From contig RDOB01000003.1 of the NCBI GenBank assembly GCA_011364965.1, forward strand, positions 272,939 through 336,275: 63,337 bases of DNA, given 5' to 3'. Position numbers and translations under genes: made by a program. This stretch comes from Candidatus Heimdallarchaeota archaeon. GTDB taxonomy: Archaea > Asgardarchaeota > Heimdallarchaeia > Hodarchaeales > Hodarchaeaceae. The notes beneath the pieces are model-generated. The model was given only the letters and a program-made list of their open reading frames with translations, had not been told where the DNA came from and did no database searches. This document shows, in pieces, positions 44,957 through 54,686 of the stretch; the first letter of the stretch is position 1, and every line of letters starts with the position of its first letter.

Positions 44957-45940
44957 ATGGTAGAATATAGAAAAGTTGGAAAAACAGGATTAAAAATTAG
45001 TGAGATATCTTTAGGAGCATGGCTCACCTATGGAGGATCACTGGAAAAAGAGGGAAGTAAAAAATGCGTAACTAAAGCGATCGAGTTAGGGATCAATTTC
45101 ATTGATATTGCGGATGTTTATGCAAGGGGACAGGCAGAAATAGTTATCGGACAAATAATTCGAGACGAAAATTACGCTCGCTCAGATCTAGTAATCAGTA
45201 GTAAAGTGTTCTGGCCCATGAGTGAAAATATTAATGACAGAGGACTTTCACGAAAGCATATTATGGAGTCAATTGAAAAAACGCTCTCACGATTAGAAAC
45301 AGCTGATTATTTGGATATCTATTTTTGTCATCGTTTTGATCGATATACTCCTTTAGAGGAGACAATTCGAGCGATGTCTGATTTAATTGATCAAGGACTA
45401 GTGCATTACTGGGGTACTTCGGTCTGGCCAGCAGTACAACTTGAAAGAGCGGTATGGATGGCTAAAGAAATGGGTTGCCATCCTCCAATGGTTGAGCAAC
45501 CCCGCTATAACATGCTTGACCGTTTTATTGAATTGGATGTTATGGAAACTTGCCAAAGAAATGGAATTGGCATTGTTTGTTGGTCACCACTTGCTCAAGG
45601 ACTGTTAACTGGAAAATATAATGATGGAATCCCAGAAGCAAGCAGAGGGGCTACATCAAAATGGTTGGAACGAGAACTAACTGAAAATAACATTAAGAAA
45701 ATCAAAGCACTCGCCAATTTAGCTAGTTCAATAGACCTTTCGTTAAACCAATTGGCATTAGCTTGGATTTTGCGTAGAGAGGAAATGAGTTGCGCGATCA
45801 CTGGGGCAACCAAACCTGAACATGTGGAATCAAATGTTCAGGCATCAGGAATAAGACTCAGTTCAGAAACCTTGGATCATATAGACGAGATTTTGCAGAA
45901 TAAACCTGAAACTCATCCTATTTATCGGCCTCCTTATTGA
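44957..45940 (+). CDS. aldo/keto reductase, Kv-beta-like
   Basis: 327 residues. Catalytic tetrad D53, Y55 (ADVYARG), K83 (SSKVFW) and H125 (YFCHRFD). The C-terminal NADPH block is of the Kv-beta/YghZ type (GATKPEHVESN), and the opening RKVGKTGLKISEISLGAW is typical of this subgroup. It reduces aldehydes or ketones with NADPH in the cytoplasm; the natural substrate is unknown. It stands alone, with an upstream AT-rich region for its promoter and a T-rich tract right after its stop. Confidence 0.9.
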   Translation: MVEYRKVGKTGLKISEISLGAWLTYGGSLEKEGSKKCVTKAIELGINFIDIADVYARGQAEIVIGQIIRDENYARSDLVISSKVFWPMSENINDRGLSRKHIMESIEKTLSRLETADYLDIYFCHRFDRYTPLEETIRAMSDLIDQGLVHYWGTSVWPAVQLERAVWMAKEMGCHPPMVEQPRYNMLDRFIELDVMETCQRNGIGIVCWSPLAQGLLTGKYNDGIPEASRGATSKWLERELTENNIKKIKALANLASSIDLSLNQLALAWILRREEMSCAITGATKPEHVESNVQASGIRLSSETLDHIDEILQNKPETHPIYRPPY

Positions 45941-45946
45941 GGTCTA

Positions 45947-45961
45947 CTTTCTTATTTTTTA
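45947..45961 (+). terminator. T-rich tract after the aldo/keto reductase gene
   Basis: TTTCTTATTTTTTA immediately after the stop, a likely archaeal termination signal. Confidence 0.35.
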
Positions 45962-46476
45962 TAATAGAATATAATGAAAAAAAGAGAGGAGAAAAAGGTG
46001 AAAGGGAGAAGCGGGTGAAAAAAAGGGAGAGGATTAGTTGACTGTCCAAACAGCCGTAGCTGCTAGGCATCTCTGGTATCCACGATTTTTGTCGGCATAT
46101 TCTAATAGGCGAACGACTCAGAGTCAGAGTCTTGGGAAGCGTGAGTCATGATAGATCCATTATAGTTTAATACTTCAAGCACAATCGAAAGGGTTAATTT
46201 TTTATGAATGAAGGCTAATTCCTGGTCTTCTGTGTCTAGCGAATAAGTTTTCAACGAAATCCTCACGGATTGCTTTTAGCAGAAAATATTTTTTATATCT
46301 CCATCATACTCGCGTATTACGTTGATCTTTGATTTTTTATTTCTGTCTATGGATTTCTATTTTGAATACTTATAGGAATGTATCAACGTTAAAATTACTC
46401 GTGCTATCATTAAAATTTATTTCATAACAGGATTAACGTTTAGAGAGATTTTATGAATTTCTATTAGCATTAAGAG
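45962..46476. other. non-coding stretch after the aldo/keto reductase gene
   Basis: Starts purine-rich (runs like GAGAGGAGAAAAAGG), then a perfect 11-base palindrome GACTCAGAGTC near 46116 followed by repeated TCAGAG units. A minus-strand tail (about 46034-46107) reads LLEYADKNRGYQRC before a stop, like the end of a lost gene. No structured RNA could be recognised by eye. Confidence 0.35.
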
Positions 46477-46632
46477 CTATATTGAGGACAACAAACTAAC
46501 AGATTCCTGTTTATTATAATTAGGATCAACACGAGTGGGTAAACGGATGAATAATGGGCCTGTATAATTCAAAAAAGCTATTATTTTATCTAATTCTACT
46601 TTAAAATAGGTATATTCGTCCAAATTACACAT
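46477..46632 (-). CDS. small hypothetical protein, 51 residues
   Basis: A short ORF with a good ribosome site: GAGGT eight bases before the ATG at 46632. The protein begins MCNLDEYTYFKVELDKII and contains a plausible helix-strand mix (FLNYTGPLFIRLPTRVD). No known family. Both the site and the lack of low-complexity sequence support a real gene, but nothing else does. Confidence 0.4.
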   Translation of the reverse strand: MCNLDEYTYFKVELDKIIAFLNYTGPLFIRLPTRVDPNYNKQESVSLLSSI

Positions 46633-46842
46633 TTCTTTTTACCTCAAAATTGATACCTTATGGGATTTATATATTCAAAATTCAACCTTTTCTCAATGTT
46701 CTACTACTTTCATCTTTGGTGATCTCTCTATTTAAAGAAATACACGACAGAACATTCTAAAAGTAATCAAGAGGCAATTAAAGAGGAAAGAGCTTTATTA
46801 TAGATTAATACGCAAAGATTATCCGACAATAAATAAGAGAAT

Positions 46843-46853
46843 TAAAAAAAAAG
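46843..46853 (-). terminator. T-tract terminator downstream of the acyl-CoA dehydrogenase gene
   Basis: On the minus strand a run of nine T follows ACCC, about 70 bases beyond the dehydrogenase stop. Typical archaeal oligo-T termination. Confidence 0.35.
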
Positions 46854-46921
46854 GGTTTTTGGTGAAAATATTCCACAATAACCCCAGTCACAACCAAACA
46901 CTTCCTAGTAGAATATAAGAA

Positions 46922-48094
46922 TTATGAAAAGGTTCTATCAAAGATAGGTTCATATTTGGATAGCATATATCTTCCGACGATCATACGTTGTATTTGTGAA
47001 GTACCTTCATAAATTTGGTAGAGTTTAGCATCCCTAAACAATTTTTCGATGAGATAGGTTGTAATATATCCATAACCAGCGAATATCTGAAGAGCATCTG
47101 AAGCGGTTTTCATCCCATAATCTGAGGCAAATGCTTTCGCAATTGAAGCAGAAATCGTATTGTCTCTATCTTGATCAGCTTCCCATGCAGATTTCCATGT
47201 TAATAACCGACTGGCCTCATAATGCATTTTCATTTCAGCTATCATGAACTGTATGGCCTGAAAGTTAGCTAATTTATCCTCGAATGCTTCACGACGTTTA
47301 GCATAAGCTATTGCATACTCCATTGCCGCACGTTGCATCCCTGTTGCGAATGCGCCTATTGTTGGCCGAGTATGAGAGAATGTGCGCATTGCAATGGGAA
47401 AACCCTTTCCTGGTTCTCCCAAAATGTGATCCTTTGGAACATGAACATTTTCTAAAGTGACACGAACCGTATTTGAAGCTTTATGACCCATTTTAGGAAT
47501 TGGTTTACCAATGCGTACTCCATCTAAATCCATGGGTACAACTACTCCAGTAATTCCTTTATGTCGTTTTGTTCCCTCCATTCGGACAAAAGTGCTCATA
47601 AACGAAGCTACACCACCGTTAGTAATCCACATTTTTCTTCCATTTAAGATAATATCTTCTCCTTCTAATGTAGCCGTTGTTGCGATTCCCGCGACATCAC
47701 TACCCATCCCAGGTTCGCTAGTTGCAAACGCAATAAACTTCAATTCTTCCATTAGCGGTCTCAAAAATCTATTTTTCTGTTCAGATGTTCCAGCGATGAT
47801 TATAGGTTCCGCGCCAAGACTATTGTCAAATAATGACGTAGTAATCCCAGGATCACCTGCAGCAGTTTCCTCCACAATTAAACAGTTATCTAGGATTCCA
47901 AGTTCAGGCCCTCCGACCTCTTTGGGGAATACTGTGTTCATCAATCCCGCTTCTAGAGCTTTTTGATATATTTCTAATGGAAATTCTCCTGTTTGGTCAT
48001 ATTTCCTACTTACAGGGATAATTTCGTTTATTGTAAATTCTCGTGCTTTTTTCTGAAGCTCTTTTTGTTCACTAGTGAGAGAAAAATCGATCAT
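46922..48094 (-). CDS. acyl-CoA dehydrogenase
   Basis: About 390 residues. Family blocks: FATSEPGMGSDVAG (FAD and acyl contact), KMWITNGG, RTFSHTRPTIGA, FAGYGYITTYLIEKLFRDAKLYQIYEGTSQIQRMI (split). The catalytic Glu is in YEGTSQ, the placement of short-chain and medium-chain enzymes. It oxidises acyl-CoA to enoyl-CoA, passing electrons to an ETF; neither ETF nor other beta-oxidation genes are nearby. ATG at 48094 (MIDFSLT) fits the family; the in-frame ATG at 48109 lies five residues earlier. Confidence 0.9.
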   Translation of the reverse strand: MIDFSLTSEQKELQKKAREFTINEIIPVSRKYDQTGEFPLEIYQKALEAGLMNTVFPKEVGGPELGILDNCLIVEETAAGDPGITTSLFDNSLGAEPIIIAGTSEQKNRFLRPLMEELKFIAFATSEPGMGSDVAGIATTATLEGEDIILNGRKMWITNGGVASFMSTFVRMEGTKRHKGITGVVVPMDLDGVRIGKPIPKMGHKASNTVRVTLENVHVPKDHILGEPGKGFPIAMRTFSHTRPTIGAFATGMQRAAMEYAIAYAKRREAFEDKLANFQAIQFMIAEMKMHYEASRLLTWKSAWEADQDRDNTISASIAKAFASDYGMKTASDALQIFAGYGYITTYLIEKLFRDAKLYQIYEGTSQIQRMIVGRYMLSKYEPIFDRTFS

Positions 48095-48109
48095 TCTATC
48101 TACTTCCAT

Positions 48110-48336
48110 TTGATTCCATTTAACGATTACATGAATATTCTCTTTAACTTCGTGTCAATCTTGATTTTCAGTTACTTTTAAACGTATTTTTCCGAAAAAA
48201 AATTTCCATTCATAAAATCACTCGATGCTACTTTAAGTTAATAGTAGAACACCCTTTAGGGAATTCTTCCTCAATTCTTCAAAAGAGCGTATCTGAATAA
48301 ATATCATCCAAAATCACATGCCAAAAGAGAGAAAAT
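48110..48336. other. divergent promoter region, acyl-CoA dehydrogenase / thymidylate kinase
   Basis: AT-rich spacer holding the promoters of the two divergent genes. No clear TATA box could be fixed. No ORF. Confidence 0.35.
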
Positions 48337-48356
48337 AAAAAGGAATTTTCCTTTTT
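48337..48356. repeat. 9-bp inverted repeat upstream of thymidylate kinase
   Basis: AAAAAGGAA and TTCCTTTTT flank a two-base centre. The near-zero loop makes a hairpin unlikely and a dimeric regulator operator plausible. It lies about 75 bases before the thymidylate kinase start. Confidence 0.4.
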
Positions 48357-48429
48357 TTCGGAAATTATTTAACAATAGGCAAAACGTAGGGAAAATACAA
48401 TATTTTGACGTAATTTAGGGAGAATATTA

Positions 48430-49077
48430 GTGAGAAAACTACCCCGCGGCTTATTAATAGCTTTCGAAGGCATAGATGGTTCTGGTAAGACCACACAGAT
48501 CAAGGAGGTCGCTGATCGTCTCCAGAAGATGGGTTTCATTGTAACTGTCACGCATGAACCTAATCACAATTCCCCCTATTCACAATTCATCAAAGAAAAG
48601 GTTAAGAAACATCGAGATAAAACCACACCTGAACAGGAGTTAGAATGGTATACACTTGATCGGAAATGGGATTTGGAAGTGAATATCACACCAGCTTTAA
48701 GAAAAAATCATTTAGTTCTTGTAGATCGTTATTATTTAAGTTCTGCGGCGTATCAGGGAGCATTAAATGAATTTTCACCTGAATATATACTAGAACGGAA
48801 TGCTTTTGCTCATCGACCAGATTTATGGTTAATTTTAGATGTTCCTGTCCCAATTGGACAATCTAGAATACGAGTTCGAGATAAGAAAAAGAATGAGGAT
48901 CAACTTGAAATACCGACTTTTCAAGAAAAAGTTCGAGATAACTATGATAAACTCGCTAAAATGGACATTGGAGGAGAAGTGATAAGGATTGACGCGAGTA
49001 TTAACGAGGATAAATTAACTCAAGAATTAATCTCGATTATTCTAAAATTCATTGATAAAATTGTTGCAGATATTTAG
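48430..49077 (+). CDS. tmk: thymidylate kinase
   Basis: 215 residues. P-loop GIDGSGKT (14-21) after LLIAFE, DRYYLSSAAYQG (the DR[YF] motif that binds dTMP), and a lid region with RVRDKKKNEDQ. It phosphorylates dTMP to dTDP for DNA synthesis. GTG start with GGGAG upstream; the frame begins right after the AT-rich promoter. Convergent with the helical gene at 49096. Confidence 0.92.
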   Translation: MRKLPRGLLIAFEGIDGSGKTTQIKEVADRLQKMGFIVTVTHEPNHNSPYSQFIKEKVKKHRDKTTPEQELEWYTLDRKWDLEVNITPALRKNHLVLVDRYYLSSAAYQGALNEFSPEYILERNAFAHRPDLWLILDVPVPIGQSRIRVRDKKKNEDQLEIPTFQEKVRDNYDKLAKMDIGGEVIRIDASINEDKLTQELISIILKFIDKIVADI

Positions 49078-49095
49078 AATTAATTTACTGCTAAT

Positions 49096-49563
49096 TCATT
49101 TTCTAACAAGCTCTTTTGCGCTATTTAAATAAGCCAACAGATGATTGATTGTCATTTCTCTGAAATTCTCGATCTGTTCTTTCCCTTCAGCAGTTTCATA
49201 GATAATGGAAGCCTGCTGTTGAATCTTTATATCTCGAATAATAGAGTTCAAATCCATCTTTAATTTATCATCTTTTTCGAAACCCAAGTTTCGTATTCTC
49301 ACTAAAATCGCTAAAGCATCCGTAAACTGTAAATCATATACAAGAATTAATGCACGGATAAACAAGCTTTGAACTATTACACGATTGGCGGTAGGAGAAC
49401 TGTGTTCAATTCGTTTGAGAAACGTCATTGCTGTGTGCACTTGGCCTTCTTCTAAATATGCTTTAGCGAGTTGGAAATTGCGAAAATCATGCAATTCCAT
49501 AAAATTTTGTAATTGGTTTTCAATACGGTTCAAAGCAATCCTGATTTCAGAGTCCAATACCAT
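49096..49563 (-). CDS. helical TPR-like hypothetical protein
   Basis: 155 residues. Alternating helices such as FQLAKAYLEEGQVHTAMTFLKRIE and SLFIRALILVYDLQFTDALAILVRIRNLG have the A/G/Y spacing of TPR-like pairs. No catalytic motif or membrane segment. It may scaffold other proteins. ATG at 49563 with no strong ribosome site. It stands before the parvulin gene on the same strand. Confidence 0.5.
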   Translation of the reverse strand: MVLDSEIRIALNRIENQLQNFMELHDFRNFQLAKAYLEEGQVHTAMTFLKRIEHSSPTANRVIVQSLFIRALILVYDLQFTDALAILVRIRNLGFEKDDKLKMDLNSIIRDIKIQQQASIIYETAEGKEQIENFREMTINHLLAYLNSAKELVRK

Positions 49564-49634
49564 TAAATCACAACTAATAAAATCCCTAATCTATTATCAT
49601 AAAAACATTTGTATGCAAATAAACCCGATTTCGT

Positions 49635-49666
49635 ATAAAAAATAAAAGGAAAACTAATTTCCCTTT
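49635..49666 (-). terminator. hairpin plus T-tract terminator of the parvulin gene
   Basis: Read on the minus strand, AAAGGGAAA and TTTTCCTTT pair (one G-T wobble) around a four-base loop TTAG, then TATTTTTTAT follows. It lies about 30 bases beyond the parvulin stop. Same layout as the element at 3829-3857. Confidence 0.45.
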
Positions 49667-49696
49667 GTGAAGCCTAAATGTACTTAAATCTTAACC

Positions 49697-49975
49697 TTAT
49701 TTCGTCCTTTTGATTATATGGTACCCAAATTTGGTTTTGATTGGCATCTGGGTCATTTCTCCCTTCTTTAACGCAAACGCTGCAGTCTCAAACTCCTTTA
49801 CCATTGCTCCTCGTCCAAACTCTCCCAAATTCCCCCCCTTTTTTTTACTAGGACATGTAGAATGCTTGCGAGCCATCTCAGCAAATATTGCCCCACTATT
49901 AATTTCTTCTATGATTTGTTCTGCTAATGATTTCTTCTCTACAAGAATATGACTTGCTTTGATTTTATCAGACAT
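49697..49975 (-). CDS. parvulin-type peptidyl-prolyl cis-trans isomerase
   Basis: 92 residues, a minimal stand-alone parvulin. Motifs: [51 protein letters not shown], and the closing [13 protein letters not shown]. It speeds proline isomerisation in the cytoplasm. ATG at 49975 chosen because GGTGG lies about 8 bases upstream; the frame also has a GTG three codons earlier. A small stress or folding helper, followed on its strand by a hairpin terminator. Confidence 0.92.
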   Translation of the reverse strand: MSDKIKASHILVEKKSLAEQIIEEINSGAIFAEMARKHSTCPSKKKGGNLGEFGRGAMVKEFETAAFALKKGEMTQMPIKTKFGYHIIKRTK

Positions 49976-49998
49976 AAATACCACCTTAAATTATTATA

Positions 49999-51264
49999 CT
50001 ATTCGGGATATTCTGGTAATGGGCCATAATTCGATATAATTTTCAATATTTCTCCATCAGTTAAAATAGAGTCTCTCATTTTGGCATCATTTAATATCAT
50101 TTCCACGAGTTCTCTATTATAAGAAACTGCATGATTTACTAACCACCAAATGACGTTACTTCTCCCACTGTTGGGACCTATTTCAATTTGTTGTGACCTT
50201 CCGACCCATTCTGCTGGAATAGCGGAATATACCCTATCTTCTAACCAAGTATTTCCGATCTTTTTTGCTTTGATTAATGCAGACGCATGAATACCCGATT
50301 GCGTTCGGAATGCGTCTTTTCCTATAACTGGAGTTTGAGGGGGGATGGGTACACCTGTAATGCGGGAAGCAGTTTGAGAATATTCATCTAAAGCATAGAG
50401 CTTGTTATCTATCCAATCTAAAAGGCGACAGTTAACAAGAAGGAGTTCCATTGAAAGATTACCAGAACGCTCACCGATCCCAAGTGCAGTTGCGTGTACT
50501 CGTGAGGCTCCTGCATCAATAGCCGCAATAGCATTTGCCAACGCAAATCCACGATCACGATGTCCGTGCCAATCAATCCCAATATTTTTTTCTCCAAGAT
50601 CAGTGATTAACCGTTTAGCAAATTGGATAATATTACGCGTTCCATCTGGGGTTGCGTGGCCAACTGTATCACATAAAGCTATTCGATTTGCTCCTGACGT
50701 GATAGCTGCACTAATTAACTTTTCTAGTGTCTCGGGAGTCGCACGAACGGTATCTTCAGTTACGAAAAGGACTGGAAGAGAATTATCCACTGCTTTACTT
50801 ATTGTTTGATCTATCTGTTGAATTAGTTTTTCAATCTTCCACCCTTCAACCAACACTCGGATTGGACTTGAGCCAATGAAAGCACAAATTTCCAATGGTA
50901 CCTCAGTTCGTCCAATAATGTCCAAATAGATTTCAACATCAGTTGGTATCATTCTTACGGGGCAATTTGGACGTATTTTTAAGTTTTTATCCCGTATAGC
51001 AGTGGATAAGCTTTCAACATCCTGCTTAAACTTCTCAGATGCAAACGCCATCCCCAGATTTACCGAATGGATCCCCAACTTTTCCATAAAAAGAATAAGT
51101 TCAACTTTCTCACTTAAATTTGGATCACGAACACTAGCTGCTTGAAGACCATCTCGTAACGTTTCATCCAGAAATTCAAGCTTAGCAGGCCGATCGATGT
51201 GAGATACCCCTTGTAAATTCCAATCGTAAATTAATTCGCTTAAATTTTTCTGCGTATGAATCAC
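49999..51264 (-). CDS. DRE-TIM metallolyase (isopropylmalate/homocitrate/HMG-CoA-lyase superfamily)
   Basis: 421 residues. N-terminal DETLRDG (33-39) and the metal motif HGHRDRG after IGIDW, then GIGERSGN and a C-terminal block around DAFRTQSGIHASALIKAK. These place it in the pyruvate-carboxyltransferase family that adds acetyl-CoA (or removes a carboxyl) through an Mn2+ or Zn2+ site. The usual second His of the HxHxD metal motif is followed by R here (HGHRDR). It could be a citramalate, homocitrate, 2-isopropylmalate or Re-citrate synthase; no leuC/leuD or lysine genes are nearby, so the substrate cannot be set. GTG start; 24 bases from the parvulin gene. Confidence 0.75.
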   Translation of the reverse strand: MIHTQKNLSELIYDWNLQGVSHIDRPAKLEFLDETLRDGLQAASVRDPNLSEKVELILFMEKLGIHSVNLGMAFASEKFKQDVESLSTAIRDKNLKIRPNCPVRMIPTDVEIYLDIIGRTEVPLEICAFIGSSPIRVLVEGWKIEKLIQQIDQTISKAVDNSLPVLFVTEDTVRATPETLEKLISAAITSGANRIALCDTVGHATPDGTRNIIQFAKRLITDLGEKNIGIDWHGHRDRGFALANAIAAIDAGASRVHATALGIGERSGNLSMELLLVNCRLLDWIDNKLYALDEYSQTASRITGVPIPPQTPVIGKDAFRTQSGIHASALIKAKKIGNTWLEDRVYSAIPAEWVGRSQQIEIGPNSGRSNVIWWLVNHAVSYNRELVEMILNDAKMRDSILTDGEILKIISNYGPLPEYPE

Positions 51265-51302
51265 TTCTTAATAACAATCCATTAGAGATTAATTGCTACA
51301 AT

Positions 51303-54300
51303 TTATCCTACTAAATTTGTCCAATCGAATCCTTGTTCAATTATCCATGTGCTATTAACATAGAAGTGCATTTTGTACCAACTAGTTAACCCGACAATTT
51401 CATCCACGCAAACTAGGTGTTCATGCGATGTAAACCATTTGTAAGCATCAGGATACTTAATAGCATAAGCAGGAACATCCCAATGGCTAGAATCATTGAT
51501 TATCACCCAAAATTTGATGTTTGGTCTATATCGATAATAGTTCTCCATTCCTGTCGTACTATTAGTTGAAAAAGGTTGATCACCAGTACCAACCACCTCG
51601 TATCCCAAATAGTACCGCATAGCAAATTGTGCTCCAGCCTCAGGGATCACCCAAGTAGAATAATTATAATTCCCACCATGTGTATTGACATATATTGATA
51701 TCTCTTGGAAATGCAAATCAAAGACTTGATTAGTATGAGCTAGGGCTGACACATTTATTAACATAGAAGATAGAACTAAAGTCAATATAATAAGCGCTTG
51801 GGGCTTCACATGGGATCTTAACCAATATAATCCTAATATGAGAAGAATGATACCAATAACTGTCACAACAGGAGCCCCGTGTTCAAAAGTGACTAATATC
51901 CACTGATAATCTAGAGTGATGATTGTTTCCAACAAATCATGGAAAATAGTTGAATAAAGTTTGTATGGGTTATTAAGCCACGATGCAATAAAGAAATAAT
52001 AAGCCAATCCTGTTGATATGATTCCTGGGAATGTTTTTGAAAATTTAAAAGCTATAACCGTGAAGGGAATAATTAAGATCACTGCAACAAAAAAGTAATT
52101 CCCAATGATATAATCTACTTCATTTATGAACGAATGTAAATCTATAGCGCCTGTTTGGAGTTGAGTGATTAATGAGAGGAGTAGCGGGAGTGGTGTTATT
52201 ATATATTGATAGGATACATGGAAATAAAACATCAATCCTGCTAGAAAACGTTCAATAGCATCATTAACAGTCAATCGTAGAGTTTCGTTTGAATAAATGA
52301 ACTCTAATCCCTTAGCACTAACTGCTAAATATGGAATAGCTAGAGGAATGTAATAATAGTTTAATTGGAATTGAGCTGGGAAAAAAACAAATGGAATAGT
52401 AATCAACCAAGCTAGGAAAAGAGAACCTAACGCAGGATTTTTCTTATCCGAAAAATAAAACGCATAAATTCCAATGAGGAAAAAAGGAAGAAATATGATT
52501 AATGTAAAGTCATTTACTGCACTCCCGATACTACTAGCTAGATCATATTTTGTAGCATGAGTATATCGCCAAGAGATATAATATTCAAAGAATAAAAAGG
52601 TGTATGTAACAGGATTCGGCCGCTGTTCATCCAAAGCAAGCTCGCCAGGAACACGAATACTCCAAGGAAATAACCCATTTGCTATATTTGTATCGAGATA
52701 TTGTACCCAAGCTACAAAAGGATAAAAACTTGTAATCAATAATAGAACCATTATTGTAAGAAAAATGAGATTGGATCGAAATCTAGTAGTTTCCTCAGGT
52801 GATCTATAAAAATCATTTAGAGACAATCGTGTTGAAAGGAAATTTTTGATTCGTGGATAGTATGAGACTAAAGGTAATAAGAAACACGAAACTAAAATCC
52901 CAAATAAGGTGATTGAAGCTGAATCACGTTCAAAAAATAACCCAAATAGTAATATTCCTGCAAACCAAATACCAAACCATAACCCTAAAATTCCAAGAGG
53001 AACAATATCCAAAAAGGAAAACACAACACGGAGAAAAGCATCATTCTTTGTAAGAAGGTCAAAAAGACACCCTGAAATAATAAAAACAGTCATTAAAGCA
53101 CAAATAGCTCCAAATAGAACAGATAGTAGCTCGAGTAAGATTAATGCAATAGCTTGATTGGATAATGGCCCTTCAGAGGCTATAAGAATCATTCCTTGTT
53201 CAGTAGCGGTTTGCGCAATAGATAGAATTGAAGCTGCAAGCCTTCCATAGAATATTTTTAACACGAAACTTCCTAAAAAACTGCTTATACCTCCAGCTAA
53301 AATACCAACTAGAATACTTTCTCGATTCAAATCCTTCTTTGAATCAGCTGTAAATTTCAAAAAAATTGAGTAAAATCCATAACTAATTACCAGTGATAAT
53401 ATAAAGCTTGATAATGCTAAACCAGAAATTATAAAAGAGATAATAAAGGAAAAAATTAAGGTAATAAGAGCATTGGGGTTAGAAATGTCATTTTTTAATG
53501 TAATGAAAGGACGAAGGTCTCTTATTATATCAGAGAGTTCATTTAATCGAATATGAGATTCAATATAACGGAAGAACAAGTAAATAGCGATAGCGGGAAA
53601 TGTTAACACTCCTTGCCAAGCTTTGGTTAAAATATTCAAAGTATTAATAAGAACAGTCAAAGAAAGTAGGAAATACCCTTTTTTTCGATTATCTTCCATA
53701 AAAACAGCATCGATAGCTCGAATTCCTATAAGCATCACCAGTGCCGACATAAATGCAACAAAAGGATCAATATAAGCAGTTCGACTATAAAAAGTCAGAA
53801 AGTGAACTAAGGCAACAAGTAAACCACCTACGATTGCTGCACTTTTGTTCTCCCTCTGATGACTAAAAAGTAAATAAGTTATTATTGCTAGACCTGTTCC
53901 ACCTAATATTACAATTCCCTTTGCTGCAAAAGTTGTACGTCCAAAAATATCCATTAATATTGCCCCTCCCCAGAACGCGACAGGAGGTTTATCAAAGAAC
54001 TGAAGTGTCACATTATTTCCAATGTAATATAAAGGTAGTAATGGACTATAATTTCCCTCAGTTAGACGAACCGCTATAGCAGTAAACCATCCCTCATCCC
54101 ACATATCTGTACTTGAAATATAACCAATTTTAACCCAGAAAGCGAGGAATCCTATTAGGATAAGGAATTTACTACTAGAAAAAATGTGGTTTATCCAATC
54201 TAAACTTTTTTTCGACAAGCTAAAAAGGCGCTCTTCGGGAGGACTTATATCGGGGAATATCCTGGGTTTAATTGAACCTAGATAAATTTTTTGGATTATA

Positions 54301-54686
54301 CTCTCCTTATTAAGTCCTTTTAATATCAAGCTGATTAAAAATGCGATCTCAAGGAAAATTAAAACTCCAAAGCCAATATTAATTAATGTTAAAATTAGAT
54401 CGTTCATAGAAACGTTTAATAAGTTTAAAATCTCTACAATCAGTTGAATTAGAGGATTAGAGGTAAATTTTGGCGTATTCAAACTGAAAACAATTGCATC
54501 ATAAAAAACTAACAGTTGAGATAAGAGAAAACCCATCAAAAAAATTGTTCCAAGTAGATACCAGGCATTTTCTTCTAAAAATCCACTGATTTTCTTTCGT
54601 TGAGGATTATTTTTTAGCAGTTGTATTATAGTGCCCTGCCACTGCATTTTCTGGTTCTCGCGCATTTTCTCTGGTTTAATATTCAC
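51303..54686 (-). CDS. giant PMT/GT39-like polyprenyl-sugar glycosyltransferase
   Basis: 1127 residues, about twice the size of usual bacterial or archaeal GT39 enzymes. Many membrane helices (18-22 by eye). The catalytic loop between the first helices of the conserved part has STDMWDEGWFT (D194, D197, E198) and FDKPPVAFWG (231-240), the PMT_2/ArnT pattern for transfer of a sugar from dolichyl- or polyprenyl-phosphate. The C-terminal 200 residues are a soluble region (YSTWVIPEAGAQFAMRYYLG; NIKFWVIINDSSHW) probably outside the cell. Candidate for N- or O-glycosylation of the many surface proteins here. GTG start with GGTGA upstream. Confidence 0.85.
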   Translation of the reverse strand: MNIKPEKMRENQKMQWQGTIIQLLKNNPQRKKISGFLEENAWYLLGTIFLMGFLLSQLLVFYDAIVFSLNTPKFTSNPLIQLIVEILNLLNVSMNDLILTLINIGFGVLIFLEIAFLISLILKGLNKESIIQKIYLGSIKPRIFPDISPPEERLFSLSKKSLDWINHIFSSSKFLILIGFLAFWVKIGYISSTDMWDEGWFTAIAVRLTEGNYSPLLPLYYIGNNVTLQFFDKPPVAFWGGAILMDIFGRTTFAAKGIVILGGTGLAIITYLLFSHQRENKSAAIVGGLLVALVHFLTFYSRTAYIDPFVAFMSALVMLIGIRAIDAVFMEDNRKKGYFLLSLTVLINTLNILTKAWQGVLTFPAIAIYLFFRYIESHIRLNELSDIIRDLRPFITLKNDISNPNALITLIFSFIISFIISGLALSSFILSLVISYGFYSIFLKFTADSKKDLNRESILVGILAGGISSFLGSFVLKIFYGRLAASILSIAQTATEQGMILIASEGPLSNQAIALILLELLSVLFGAICALMTVFIISGCLFDLLTKNDAFLRVVFSFLDIVPLGILGLWFGIWFAGILLFGLFFERDSASITLFGILVSCFLLPLVSYYPRIKNFLSTRLSLNDFYRSPEETTRFRSNLIFLTIMVLLLITSFYPFVAWVQYLDTNIANGLFPWSIRVPGELALDEQRPNPVTYTFLFFEYYISWRYTHATKYDLASSIGSAVNDFTLIIFLPFFLIGIYAFYFSDKKNPALGSLFLAWLITIPFVFFPAQFQLNYYYIPLAIPYLAVSAKGLEFIYSNETLRLTVNDAIERFLAGLMFYFHVSYQYIITPLPLLLSLITQLQTGAIDLHSFINEVDYIIGNYFFVAVILIIPFTVIAFKFSKTFPGIISTGLAYYFFIASWLNNPYKLYSTIFHDLLETIITLDYQWILVTFEHGAPVVTVIGIILLILGLYWLRSHVKPQALIILTLVLSSMLINVSALAHTNQVFDLHFQEISIYVNTHGGNYNYSTWVIPEAGAQFAMRYYLGYEVVGTGDQPFSTNSTTGMENYYRYRPNIKFWVIINDSSHWDVPAYAIKYPDAYKWFTSHEHLVCVDEIVGLTSWYKMHFYVNSTWIIEQGFDWTNLVG

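Noticed and set aside
46034..46107. Protein-like minus-strand tail ending TAVWTVN
   Set aside because: Only about 24 codons, no start and no match to a known family by eye; mentioned only as gap content.
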